Positions 53,492-64,000 of a stretch of 64,000 nt of DNA are shown here, piece by piece. The notes beneath the pieces were generated by a model. That model was not told the origin of the DNA. It ran no database searches and saw nothing but the letters and a program-made list of their open reading frames with translations. The position numbers were made by a program, and so were the translations under genes. The DNA comes from Pieris napi (Eukaryota > Arthropoda > Insecta > Lepidoptera > Pieridae), in the NCBI RefSeq assembly GCF_905475465.1, contig NC_062238.1, positions 7,978,501-8,042,500 on the forward strand, given 5' to 3'. How positions within the stretch are numbered: the stretch's first letter is position 1; every line of letters begins with the position of its first letter.

Positions 53492-56400
53492 CTGTAACAA
53501 TTAAAATTCACATTTGACTACAGCTTTGATGAGATAGATAAACGACAAACAATATTGTAATTAATTAGTCTACATACTAATATTATAAAGAGGAAAGGTT
53601 TGGTTTGAGAAATGAATAGGCTCCGAAACTACTGGACCGATTTCAAAAATTCTTTCACCGTTGGCAAGCTACACTATTCCCGAGTGACATAGGCTATGTT
53701 TCATTTTCAAAAAGGGATGCTTACTAAAACTTGAATAATCCACCCAAGGTGTAAAAAAATAAACAAAAAACTTCCTTCAATCGTGTGCGCTGCGAAAACT
53801 ATTAATGATAGAACAAAATGATGTATTACAATTTTTCAGGACACATCACTATCTATAAAAAATGTCGTGACAGCATGTCTCTATCTTTTATAGTTACGTC
53901 ACAATAAGCGTCCTTTTATTATTATTTTTTTATTAAAATACCACACCTAGAAAAGGCTCTTTATTCGTACCTAGGTATTGATCCTTATCAAAATAATTAC
54001 CAACGTTTCACATAAGCTACAATTTAATGGCATAACCACCAAAAAAGCATGGTGGATTGGTGTTCTCCTGCCGTTTCTCTTGAATAGTTTACTACTATGT
54101 AATATAACAAAAATCTTAGCCACAGCAACGCTTGGCCGAGTCTACTAGTTCTGTATATTCAATAAGCAATAAATACGTTCTTATTGCAATAAATTGTGCA
54201 GAGACAAAAGACCTACTTATAAAATCAAGGTTCTCTTGATAACCCGGTAGCTATCAGGGCTAAGTACCACTTGTGGAGAATTAAAGCGGCAATTATTATC
54301 GATTCTCAAATGCGGTCGCGAGCCATAGCAGGATTGATACTGAAACGATCAAGACGTTGTGCTCGCGCTAGTAAAAGTGTTTTGCAACAAGTTTCAACCA
54401 GACCGGACCGACATTTGAGAGGCTCCGTTCGTTCGTGGACTCCTAGTACTTGTAATAATTTTGTGTTTTCTATTTTGACGTAACTCCTGCCAAAAAATTT
54501 AAAATAAATTTATTGTGGTTTGGTGTGTTTTATTTTTATAATTTTAAGAAATCTTGATACGTTTTATTAATAGTTTAATTTCTTTATTAGTAAATTTTAC
54601 TTAAGTATATTTTAATTTTTCCTAAACATTTTATTTTTATTTATTTGCAAGGATGTTTTAATTTGAGTCTGGTGATAATGCTAATTTCAAATAACGCATG
54701 GGTCGTTGAACTGTTAACTAATAACAGCTGTTCAAGGACGTTTCATTCTACACTAGGTACTATGTACAAAATAAGCCATGGCAGGTTTTAATTTTTAAAT
54801 AACGAACGAATGGTTTTATTGGTCCCATGAGAGAAACTGTGCACATAAAATATATATGGTAAAGTTTACGTAAGAACCTTTTAAATGTTTTTAAACTTAA
54901 TTAAGATTTGTAACTTGAAATTAAATTTTAGTTTTTTGTTTTACTTTCATTACTACATCTTTCTGCAATAGTAATAATGTACAGTAGTTAAATGCAGTGT
55001 TAATCTTGCTTGGTACTTTTTGCACCGCTGACTTGCATGTTCATATCGAAATTTGTTACACATTCAAATAAATTTTACTTTTTTAATGAAAAAATGTGAG
55101 TAAAAATGTTTATTGATTGGAGTATTTATATTTATTTTCCTGCATTTTAATCTATTATATAATTAATTATAAAATGACAATATAATTTTGATGTTACTAT
55201 ACAAAAGTATAAAGTTTATCTAGTATCCCATTGTACTTTTGAAATTTTTTATTGTAAAATTGTTTGTTCTGTTTTGAAGTATGATGCTTGATAACTTTGA
55301 CATTATCATATAAAAAACTAAGAGTTTCTGACTTTATCACGTACCACCAAACAAACTCTTCAGCGTTATAATGTTAACTGTTAAAAGGAATGAAACATAA
55401 TAATTCTAGTTTTCTACATTTTTCTTATTGATATGTAATAAACATGGATTACAAATTATAATTTCACTATTAAAATTATCTATATATGTTAAAATATTAC
55501 TTTTTCTATTAATAAACGTTCGTTTAAAAAGTTTTTCTTTAATTATTAATGCATACATTATTTATATGTTATTTTTACTCCGCCCGTGTACTTTGATTTA
55601 ATTACATTTTAATGTATTACATACAAAATTCTTATCGTCGATTAATATATAAACGTCATTGCGATAATACGCAAGGTTGTCGAGGAACTTCTGGCTGCTG
55701 TCGTTATGTATGGCTGTGAACACCTCCGGAAGGGGCTCACACCCGCTCTCCATTGATAACGATACGTAGTAATCGGCCTATTAATCCATCAATAATATTT
55801 GGTGAAAATTTATTTAGCAAATATATTCATGCACTATTATGCTAAATCTTTATCTAATAAACTATAGAGTGACTTTTAAACTTTAAATAGGAAAAATATC
55901 AGTTTGACAGCATTAATATTCACGCTGAGAAAGAGTTAACTTCTTATTACATATATACTTTTTTAAATAAATAGGCGAATAATTTAACCTAGAATTGGTA
56001 AGTTAAATATTTTTACCAGGCAAACAAAGTTTAACATTTTTACAATATAATTATTTTTAGATATTATTAAACAATAATTCTTTTAAATAGTTTGAATAAA
56101 TAGGTTCTATTCAAATTATTAAAATAATAACAATAGGTTCCTTTTGTCAGCTCGTTAAATTTTACTCCTACCTTATTATTAATTATTCCTATAATATTTT
56201 TCTAGATTAGTAAGGGCTACTTCTATGGGAAATATGAAAGAGTGAGTGAGTGCTTTCTGATGTGTACAGTCTAGAATTTTAAATCGGTAACTTGACATGC
56301 TGAGGTGGTAGCGACTAAAGAGAATGTTAATAATGTTTCAGCAATCACAGATAATTTGATTTAGTTAAAGTTTAGAATATTTATAGATAGAGTTATTGAA

Positions 56401-59400
56401 TTTCTACACGCACGGCCTCGCGTTAGTTCTACTACTTATACCTAAGTGGTTTCTAACTTCCGTGACAAGATTGTCGATTCTCAACAATTTTCTAGATAGT
56501 CGTAAAGGGAAATAAATAACATTTCCGTTTTATAAATATCCAATTGAAGCAATTGAAGGCTATTAGTATAGGTCTTAAGGTCGTCTGATTGCATATCGAG
56601 TAGTATAAATTATAAGGAGCATTTATCAAGAATACATTAGGTATACCTATATAGAATACTTAACAGGGAATTTTGATAGACCCTTCTAGAAAAATAAACT
56701 ATAAAAGGAAAATATAAACAAAGGATTTCCTGGAGGCGAATTTCTGATCGCTCGGCACATTTGCTCGCAACCGATATTTTTCCCGTATAATTTTTCATTT
56801 AAAAACCTTAATGACTGACATAGGTAACATATTGATTTTAACTACTGCTATTAAAATGAGACAAAATATATATGAGAGGCATGCAATAATGTTTATCATT
56901 TAATTTCGATTCTGTAATGTACGGCGTGATATAATTTGGAGAAAAATTTATGAGAGTGAAATTTTACGATGCGCGCGCACCGTGAGTCGTGACACAAAAT
57001 TAACAGAATGAAGTTGCCCACGGAAGATGCTACGGCATTGGACATAATTTAAAAACAACATTCGAAAAATAATTTTTTAACACTTAATGTAATAAAAATT
57101 TATTTATTTAATTTTTCAAATGTAAACTAAATTTTATTGACTATAATGACTCCTTTTCCAGTCTTTGATTATTTAATTGTAATTAATTATTTGCATGCAA
57201 TCAAAAACTATTTTTAATAATGCCAAAGAAGTATAACTTCTTACGCGCGTACATAAGTACACGCACCCTTTTTTATAAAAGAACTGAAAGTGAAGGTGAC
57301 GGAAGTAATAATGATAAACAATTATATTTTGATGTAAATAATATTACCTGATCAGGTCCCATCATATGCGCCTGCCGCTTAGTGTATCCTCGAGCTGCTC
57401 GTTCCAGCTTTTCTTCTTCCCAATGTTGTATCATCTCTTTAGAAGAAGGAAGTTTAAAGACCCCCGTCATTGACCTCACATAATAACGAACCTGTAAAAC
57501 ATGTTATAGTCAGGGAAACGGAAATTGGATGTGCTATGCGAGAAAGATCCCTGAGTTGACTATTTCCTTGAATATCCGTATTATTTTATATCGCATTAAT
57601 TATTTATTATTTCTGATTTTATGTAACTTATAATTTATATCATACAAACTATATATATATTTATTTAAATAAGGTATAGTACATATATTAAAAGAAGGCT
57701 TCAGTTTGGTTTTGAATTCTACTAGGGAGTTAGCGTGTCGAAGAGCACATTCTATTATTGAATTTCCGACAGGCGTCTAAACACAATTTACGAATCGAAT
57801 GAACTTATTTATTAGATTTTGAAAATAAATGCGGCTTGCTTGACAAATGCCATACATAATTATCAGTTAATTCAAACACGTGGTGGTGGTAATATTATAT
57901 CAATAATACGGCTGCATATTCTAATTATTGTATTTGTTAGTACGAAATCAAGTCTCACCTGCAAGTCAAACATAGAGAAGGCACAAACATAGTATGGTAC
58001 TCCAATGAAGCACATTGTAGGGTGGTGTATGTTTACGAGATGCTTATAAAGTGGCTCCACACAGTTGTCCTCCACTACTATGTCGCATGATTCGTGTAGG
58101 AACGGAAAATTGTATAGGTAACCTAAAAACATTGATATAATTATTACCACGATTTGGTAAATATATTGCACAAATATATAATAATCTATTATATAAAATT
58201 ATCTGTTCGTTCCCATACTCTTCTGAAATGGCTCTTATGAATTTAGCATATTCAATAAGTCTGAGAATCGCACAACATCTATTTTTCATCCCCCTAAATG
58301 TTAAGGGTGGTCCCACCCCTAAATTTTTATGTTTAGACAAAACTTTTTGTTTTTACTTTTTTATGATACAGCATACAAAAATACATACAACCCTTAATTG
58401 TCACCCCTCTTAATCAACCCCCATTTTTTATTGGTTAGTTAAGCACCTTATAACTTGAACTCTGAGAAAAATCACAGAAAAACCTAAAAAATTTCATTCC
58501 AGAAAATCGAACAGTCTCTGGGGTAGCATAGCAAAATGTTCCATGTTGGTATTGTACTAAAAAGATAGACTAGGCATTAAGGAGAAACAAAGTTCGCGGG
58601 GGCAACTAGTTAATGTTTTATTTGAAAAATTAACGTTATAAAAATATATTATACGCAAGTGTAAATCAGGCAAGAGTTGGCGTCACTAATTAATTAAATT
58701 GACTATTATAATTGGGTGGAGTGGTAACAAATTACTTACCAGTACTCAAGAAAACAACATCGACTTCTTCTTCAGTGCCATCCGCAAACGTGGCTTTCTT
58801 TCCATCCAATTTCACAACATCTGGTTTTAGTACCAGGTTATCAGGAAATTCGCTTTTAGGCTCTTCTTTTAAATGGTGACTGAGGATGACTTTTGTGGTC
58901 ACCCTAGTGATTTCAAAAGCTATGTCCATGCCTGATGGACCAGCTCCAATGACGAGGACCCGCTTGCCCGTAAAAATTTCTGGTACTCTGTAGTCGTGGC
59001 TGTGCATTACATCCCCTGTAAATTATTATTTCCTAGTAGTTCACATTGTGCAAGAGTGAAAACGTGACGAAAAGAGCTGAGCTGATAAATATGTCGCAGC
59101 CAACGAGCTTAATTAGCCGTTCAATGAACAGCCTAGTATAGTATCTTTACTAAACAACGCCGTTCAACTAGCGGCCTAAATGATAGTCAGCCATTTGATC
59201 AAACAGCTAGGCTTACTTGAATCGATGACATTACTTGCCTATCCTGTTCATTTCAATTTAGTTCCACTTTCTGCTCTACTCCAAATTGTCAAACAACAAA
59301 TTTGATGATGTTTTTCAAAGTTTAATGAAATATAGTATAGAAGAGTGTAGTGACACAAAGAGTAAGCGTAAGAACATTTTACAACATATATAATTTACAT

Positions 59401-62400
59401 TTTAAATATGTTAAATAAAGAATTTCTTATTCAGCCTTTTTATTTTTGTCACATGATCGTACGAATGGCCTAAGCATTAGCCTGTCAGTTTATTAAATGT
59501 TAACCACTAGTTAAACGGCGCTGTTTAGTTAAGAGGCTAGTAGGCTGTTGATTGAACGGGTAATTAAGCTAGTCGGCTGGGACATATACATATAATACAT
59601 ACATTCTATTTTTATTACGTATAATACATATTATTTTTAAGTAAAAATGTAATAATAACAAAACTAGTGAAGGGAAGTAAACAAACTACTATTTTATATA
59701 GCAAGGTTGTGTGTTTTAAAATCTTGCATCGTACGTCACTCGAAATTAAAATATCGCGTCCGAGGCTGACACTTCTTTTTATATAACCTTTATGATAAAG
59801 TAAGTAAGTGCAAAGTACATACATATTTGTAAATAACAAAACATTCTCTATCGCAATTTATAAGTATTATCCTAAATCCGAATTTGAACAAAAAGTAAGA
59901 AAAAAAAGGAATGTGTTTACTTTTACGAAAATCATTTTGTTTTTTTTTAATTTCGTCTACGCGCGAATTTTTTTTGACAGCCAGTAACGTTTTCACACAA
60001 TGTTTGTGGTCGATCTCTTTGGTGATAGAAACATCGACTAATAATATCCACATTCCAAATTCAAATCACTTTCAATATCTTGGAAGCACCAAGTAGCATT
60101 CTAGCATTTGAATTCACCAATTCGTAATTGAGATAGTAAATATATTTGAAGACAAGACCAACAGAGAAAGTCTTTGGATATTCACCTTCGAACTTCTTCA
60201 ACCCTGGTATATTAGGTATGAACGGAGTATTATAGTGTCCGTTACACACAAAGACGTAATCATACTCGCTAGTCACAGACACACCGGTGCCCAAATCTTT
60301 GTATGTGACGTCCCACAACTCATTGTTGGGTCCGGCCTTAGGTATAATCAGTTGCACATGCTGCCTGAACTGTAACAAAGAGAATAGATTTTCAGTTATT
60401 TTGGTAATATTATTAAAATTTGGTAGGAAAAAAGTAAAAAGTAAAGTAAAAATTGAACAGGCGCTATGACGGCAACTACAAAGAAAACGGATTAACTATA
60501 TTTACGCGTTAAGCTAATATTTTCGCTTCTTATCATAGCTATCTTATTTGGTAACAGCTTAACACCTTGAGGTTCGATGTTATTTTTTTTTAGTACAAGA
60601 TAATCACTTAAGAAATTTTATTTTACGTTTTGGCAAGTTATTTTTTTTAAATTTCCATATAACATGTTCAACAGAGCAGTTCTTAGTGGCTTTAGCGTGC
60701 AACTCTCATCCCTGAGGTCGTAGGTTCGATCCCCGGTTGTGCGCCAATGTTCTATGTGCACATTCAACACTCGCTCGTAAATACGTTCCATTGCTTTAAT
60801 ATGTATCATATTTTGTTTTGACTTACTTTAATGTGTTTAGTAACCCCATTCCTGTCAGCATACAGCTGGAGAAAGGCCAGCATATCTTTTGCGGGCAGAT
60901 AGGATTTCTCACTCTCCGGTACAGGAAAGTCTGGGAAGCCCATTATTTCTTTAGGTAGATTCGTTCTGTAATCAGTTTTATATAATGAGTAAATTTATTA
61001 CCTTTAGGGTCTGTTTCACAATGTATGGATAAAGTACCAAATAGCTATGCAACACATAAATTATTTGGAAGATAAATTGTGCTATTTGACATTCATCGGA
61101 CTCATAACTTATGATGGACTTTATGTGACGAATAGCGCTATCTGACAGTCGTGAAACGCAACAATAGTGTTTATCCTACCAATAAGTAATAAATAGCTAA
61201 TTTGGAACTTATGTAGAACTTATTCGTACATTGTGAACAGACCCTTAAATTACTGGCTTATAAACACACCTTTAAAGCAGTGTTGGAGATGCTTGTAAGA
61301 CCTAATACGTAGTTTCACGTTTCATTCATTTACTCACTCACTTACTAACATGCACCCACACAGTTAAAAAATCAAAAACTAAAATAAATTAAATAAAAGA
61401 TGTAATAAAATTATATATCTATATATACTATGACGGCTCATAGGTCTAGTGGTTAGTACCCCTGACTGCGAATCTATGGGTCCCTGGTTCGATCCCCGGC
61501 TGAGGCAAACATCGATGTGATGAGCATTTGGTGTTGTGCTTAGGTCTTGGGTGTTTAAAAATATGTATTTATATATCCATCTTTCTATAATATGTATGAA
61601 TATCCGTTGCCTAGTACCCATAACACAAGCTTCACCAGCTTAGCATGGGACTAGGTCAATTGGTGTGAATTGTCCAATCATAAAAAAAATGTAATAAACA
61701 AAACGTGACCCTTACGTCCAAATAAAAATTTTAAGGAATTTGTAATTAAGTTTGTTATGGAAGAGCTGGGAACAGGTAGTTTTTTACTTAATAAAAGGGT
61801 TCCCAAATCTTACACATTGTAATGCATATGTACCTACTTATAATGAATAAACACACTTTTTTTCAATAATTAGTGTGTAATAATTTAATTTCATTAAAGT
61901 TTCAAGATTAAATGTAAGAACCTTTTCAACTACTTTGTACTTTTCAACTCGAGTAGCCTATTATTTCTAGTGACTGATATTAAACCTACGATAACACGCA
62001 AGAACTGGTTCAACATGAATATGTCTAGATGAATGCTCTATAGACGTTATGATACCCTGTGACCCGGTACCATGTCGTAAGCAGACATAAACAGCTGTTT
62101 ACAGCTTTATTTATCAATACCTAAATAAACAGTTAAAATTGTCAATAAAAAATATAAAAACGCAATTAAGGATATGAAAATTCAATAATTGTGCGAATAA
62201 CAACAAAAACAAGACGTCAAAGCGCTTACTTTAGTTAAGAGTAGTCACACAACACACACACAGTCTTATCGGCTTGATTTTGTTAGAGAAAAGTTACTGT
62301 TCAGGGCCCTCATAGCGTATAGGTCTTATTTATTAAGTGGTAGCCAGGTGAGGGGTACCGGGTTCGATTCCCGGTTCGAGGGCAAGTTTTAATTTAATTT

Positions 62401-62796
62401 AAATTTGTTCTCGGCCTTTGGGAGGGTTGTGCGGTACCGGGCGAGTGATTAAACCGTACATGGAGGACACGGACGAATTTCTAAAGACAAGCACGAATTA
62501 TAAAAAATCCTATACTTGACGCTGGCTAATGCACAAATCGTGCCAGAGCCATTAAAAAAAAAAAGAGCTACAGTTTCGTCATTTATAATACCTAATTACC
62601 TCAAACTCTTATACATGCTGGTATGTATGGGCAGACCGAAGTCGTCATATCCCACGTTCTCTGTGTACACCCACGTGCCTCCTAGTGCTCCAGATTGCTC
62701 TAACACGTCAACTTGGATGACACCAGGAGTTACCAGGAGATGACGAGCGGCGCAGAGACCTGCCGCACCGGCTCCAACTACGCATACGCGGGTCAT
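53300..62796 (-). CDS. flavin-containing monooxygenase (FMO), 7 coding exons
   Basis: Minus-strand exons 62796-62600, 60965-60827, 60369-60186, 59015-58740, 58122-57959, 57491-57348 and 53491-53300 splice in phase with GT-AG introns into 431 residues, the usual insect FMO length. Seen: FAD Rossmann motif GAGAAG (8-13) with E33; GGTW (39-42); MYKSLRTNLPKE; CNGHYNTP (154-161); FMO signature F172-x-G174-xxx-H178-xxx-Y182; NADPH motif GAGPSG (197-202); STGY (264-267). Family knowledge: microsomal or secreted enzymes using NADPH, O2 and FAD to oxygenate N or S in xenobiotics; some moths have a derived senecionine N-oxygenase for plant alkaloids. Which FMO subgroup this is cannot be decided here. 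The acceptor directly before the ATG means a 5' exon exists upstream and could add N-terminal sequence. It converges with wge. Confidence 0.92.
53569..54148 (+). mobile_element. non-autonomous Helitron (family H1, subtype a) in FMO intron 6
   Basis: TC start, actaatattataaagagga near the 5' end, and ggccgagtctaCTAG|T end, about 580 bp. Close copy of 7306-7899. It lies 78 bp upstream of the FMO exon 7 acceptor. Confidence 0.9.
54149..56924 (-). other. FMO intron 6, no feature recognised
   Basis: Strongly AT-rich with no recognisable gene or repeat boundary. Short open frames here look random. Confidence 0.5.
56925..57275. repeat. palindrome-ended element (family E) in FMO intron 6
   Basis: Body and right end match 8240-8618 (gcccacggaagatgctacgg; aagtataacttcttacgcgc); the left terminus is replaced by unrelated sequence. 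About 73 bp from the exon 6 donor. Confidence 0.8.
57348..57491 (-). CDS. FMO coding exon 6
   Basis: A 144-bp exon from acceptor ttttacag to donor gtaata. Reads VRYYVRSMTGVFKLPSSKEM then EEEKLERAARGYTKRQAHMM, residues 321-368, phase 0 at both ends. Confidence 0.9.
57959..58122 (-). CDS. FMO coding exon 5
   Basis: A 164-bp exon from acceptor gtttttag to donor gtgaga. Reads GYLYNFPFLHESCDIVVEDN then LYKHLVNIHHPTMCFIGVP, residues 266-320. STGY spans the junction with exon 4. Confidence 0.92.
58185..58609 (+). mobile_element. non-autonomous Helitron (family H3) in FMO intron 4
   Basis: A|TCTATTATATAAAATTATC start, gttcgttcccatactc near the 5' end, and ggggcaaCTAG|T end. Antisense to FMO. Confidence 0.8.
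58740..59015 (-). CDS. FMO coding exon 4 (FMO signature and NADPH site)
   Basis: A 276-bp exon from acceptor atttacag to donor gtaagt, residues 174-265. DVMHSHDYR completes the FMO signature; VLVIGAGPSGMDIAFEI is the NADPH-binding motif; it ends VDVVFLST before the conserved GY. Confidence 0.93.
59089..59587. repeat. MITE with TIRs of about 100 bp in FMO intron 3
   Basis: atatgtcgcagccaacgagc then ttaattagccgttcaatgaa at the left is mirrored by attgaacgggtaattaagct then agtcggctgggacatat at the right. About 499 bp, no coding. Confidence 0.82.
60186..60369 (-). CDS. FMO coding exon 3
   Basis: A 184-bp exon from acceptor ttgttacag to donor gtgaat. Reads FRQHVQLIIPKAG..., then VFVCNGHYNTPFIPNIPG and LKKFE, residues 113-173. 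The donor was chosen because only it restores the FMO signature FxGxxxHxxxY with exon 4; the frame stays open past it into the intron. Confidence 0.88.
60668..60780 (+). repeat. tRNA-derived SINE, family A, truncated
   Basis: cttagtggctttagcgtgc A-box part and ggttcgatccccgg B box; the body stops after cactcgctcg. It ends about 47 bp from the FMO exon 2 donor. Confidence 0.8.
60827..60965 (-). CDS. FMO coding exon 2
   Basis: A 139-bp exon from acceptor gattacag to donor gtaagt. Reads TNLPKEIMGFPDFPVPESEK then DMLAFLQLYADRNGVTKHIK, residues 66-112, a typical FMO region after the FAD motif. Confidence 0.9.
61432..61692 (+). repeat. tRNA-derived SINE, family B
   Basis: Near-identical to 28801-29060: aggtctagtggttagta and tggttcgatccccgg boxes, full body, A-rich end. 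In FMO intron 1. Confidence 0.88.
62304..62578 (+). repeat. tRNA-derived SINE, family C
   Basis: gggttcgattcccggttcg B box, body cgtacatggaggacac, and gtgccagagccatt with an A-run. It ends about 22 bp from the FMO exon 1 donor. Confidence 0.88.
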
Positions 62797-62797
62797 A
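62600..62797 (-). CDS. FMO coding exon 1 (FAD-binding start)
   Basis: Acceptor cttttttcag immediately precedes T-ATG, so MTRVCVVGAGAAG starts one base into the exon. Donor gtaatt follows 62600. 65 codons plus two bases, ending IHTSMYKSL(R). An ATG further 5' (reading MYVSFFS) lies within the intron by this model and is not used. SINE copies sit on both sides. Confidence 0.85.
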
Positions 62798-62867
62798 CTG
62801 AAAAAAGATACATACATACTATTAATATGCCATAACTTAGCGGTGTTAGTAAAGTAAGATTAAATAT

Positions 62868-63127
62868 GGGGGGCCTCATAGCCTAGCGGTCTTATTAAGT
62901 GGCAGCTAGGTGAGGGGTACCGGGTTCGATTCCCGGTTCGAGGGCAAATTTTAATTTAATTTAAATTTGTTCTCAGCCTCTGGGAGGGTTGTGCGGTACC
63001 GGGCGAGTGCCTAAACCGTACATGGAGGACATGATCGAATTTCTAAGGCAAAAAGCACGAATGATAAAAATATCATACTTGACGCTGGCTAATGCACAAA
63101 CCGTGCCAGAGCCATATAAAAAAAAAT
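62868..63127 (+). repeat. tRNA-derived SINE, family C
   Basis: tagcctagcggtc A-box region, gggttcgattcccggttcg B box, same body and A-rich end. It lies about 70 bp upstream of the FMO exon 1 acceptor. Confidence 0.9.
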
Positions 63128-64000
63128 TCAATATTAAACACGTTTGAACACGAAAATGTAGGTAGACTAGAAAGTGCCTAGCGCCTGCAGTCTTAGTAGA
63201 TTACTAATTTTATTTTTTACGAGATAATATAAAAAAAAAGAACAAAATGAAATGTATAAGCTGTGATGATATGTACATTCGTGTCCCTCTCAATGTTATG
63301 ACTTAAACAAAAAACTGTCGCGATTAGGAATAAAAGTCAATGTACTATTACATAGCTAAGATATTGTTATCGGAAAGTTCAAATATTCAATTCATACAGT
63401 TCAAACCTTAAAATTACTGTTACTAAGATAACTTTAACCCTTAATACAAAAACAGAGGTATAAGGAAACTTGTAATAAATTCACGACCCCCAGATATATT
63501 TTAGACTATCTTTGCGCCCGAACCAACTTTGTTACCAACTCGAATTTACATCGAATACATCGAAAGAGTTTTGTAAAACTGGTACGTACTTATATTTTCA
63601 CACACACGCACTCTGTAATATTAAATAACAAATCTTGAATTCCTTAGCAACGATTTTTTTGGCATTGCGATAACGAAACTTGTTACAAAATATGGCTATC
63701 AAATGTTTATATTATTTTAATAGAATATACCTAAAAGAATAAACGAACCGCGTTTTGTTTTCAAAATATGTACAAGTGGAAGATTTCTATGTAAATGATG
63801 TTCCATATTTAAAAATAAAAAATTCGTAGGAATTACGGATTGGAATTTATGGATATACAACCCAGGTTATATTAGTCTCTGGTTTCCACTAGTAAGTAAT
63901 AACTATACTTAGCTGTAGCTTAGGTAAGTCACCTGTCTATTATTTATTTCGTGATTGCAAAGGGCAGGAGGTGAATTGAAAGTTGTAATAGCTACTATAT
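63128..64000 (-). other. upstream of FMO coding exons, no gene recognised
   Basis: Should contain or lead to the FMO 5' exon and promoter. No TATA/Inr pair or donor that I can defend is visible. Confidence 0.4.

Noticed and set aside
54271..54483. 70-codon Arg-rich open frame in FMO intron 6
   Set aside because: No homology recognised and no splice context; chance frame in a slightly GC-richer patch.
62323..62393. tRNA-like sequences with good A and B boxes (also at 28801, 61432 and 62872)
   Set aside because: They are heads of SINEs, each followed by a repeated non-tRNA body and A-rich end, and found in several copies.

Overview
The window is eukaryotic nuclear DNA, almost certainly from a moth or butterfly (Lepidoptera). 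Evidence: AT-rich DNA, short exons with GT-AG introns, protein sequences that read as insect orthologues, and a dense load of small non-autonomous transposons. These include Helitrons with TC...CTAG ends placed between A and T, tRNA-derived SINEs with A/B boxes, and several TIR/MITE families. I cannot name the species.

Two protein-coding genes can be rebuilt, and they converge. On the + strand, 13 coding exons from 11,721 to 50,242 splice in phase into one 1,589-residue protein. It has an AT-hook, a coiled coil, a Tudor-like segment and a C-terminal BAH domain, and I identify it as the orthologue of Drosophila winged eye (wge; vertebrate BAHCC1/TNRC18), a chromatin protein. The first coding exon follows a splice acceptor and has an in-frame stop 5' of the ATG, so at least one non-coding 5' exon and the promoter lie upstream and were not located. 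On the - strand, seven coding exons from 62,796 down to 53,300 splice into a 431-residue flavin-containing monooxygenase (FMO) with all family motifs. Its start exon also follows an acceptor. About 3.06 kb separate the two stop codons.

The rest is repeat-rich DNA. 1-11.7 kb: upstream of wge, with two SINEs, MITEs, four Helitrons and a palindrome-ended element. 12.6-19 kb: intron 2, with two SINEs, a Helitron and a degraded LINE. 22.1-36.6 kb: intron 6 (14.5 kb), the main repeat sink. It holds a Harbinger-like element nested in a retroposon remnant, three Helitrons, SINEs and a tandem array of element ends. 36.7-41.8 kb: intron 7. 48.2-50.0 kb: intron 12, with two long inverted repeats. 53.5-62.6 kb: FMO introns with two Helitrons, a large MITE, a palindrome-ended element and SINEs.

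The two genes have no obvious functional link (chromatin regulation versus xenobiotic/alkaloid oxidation). I found no true tRNA or rRNA gene, CRISPR array or viral gene. No wholly new system stands out. The most interesting signals are chimeric Helitrons that share one 3' end but carry different 5' halves, the Harbinger-in-retroposon nest with readable target flanks, a recurrent element family abutting exons, long intronic hairpins in wge, and an E2F-like palindrome in wge intron 6.
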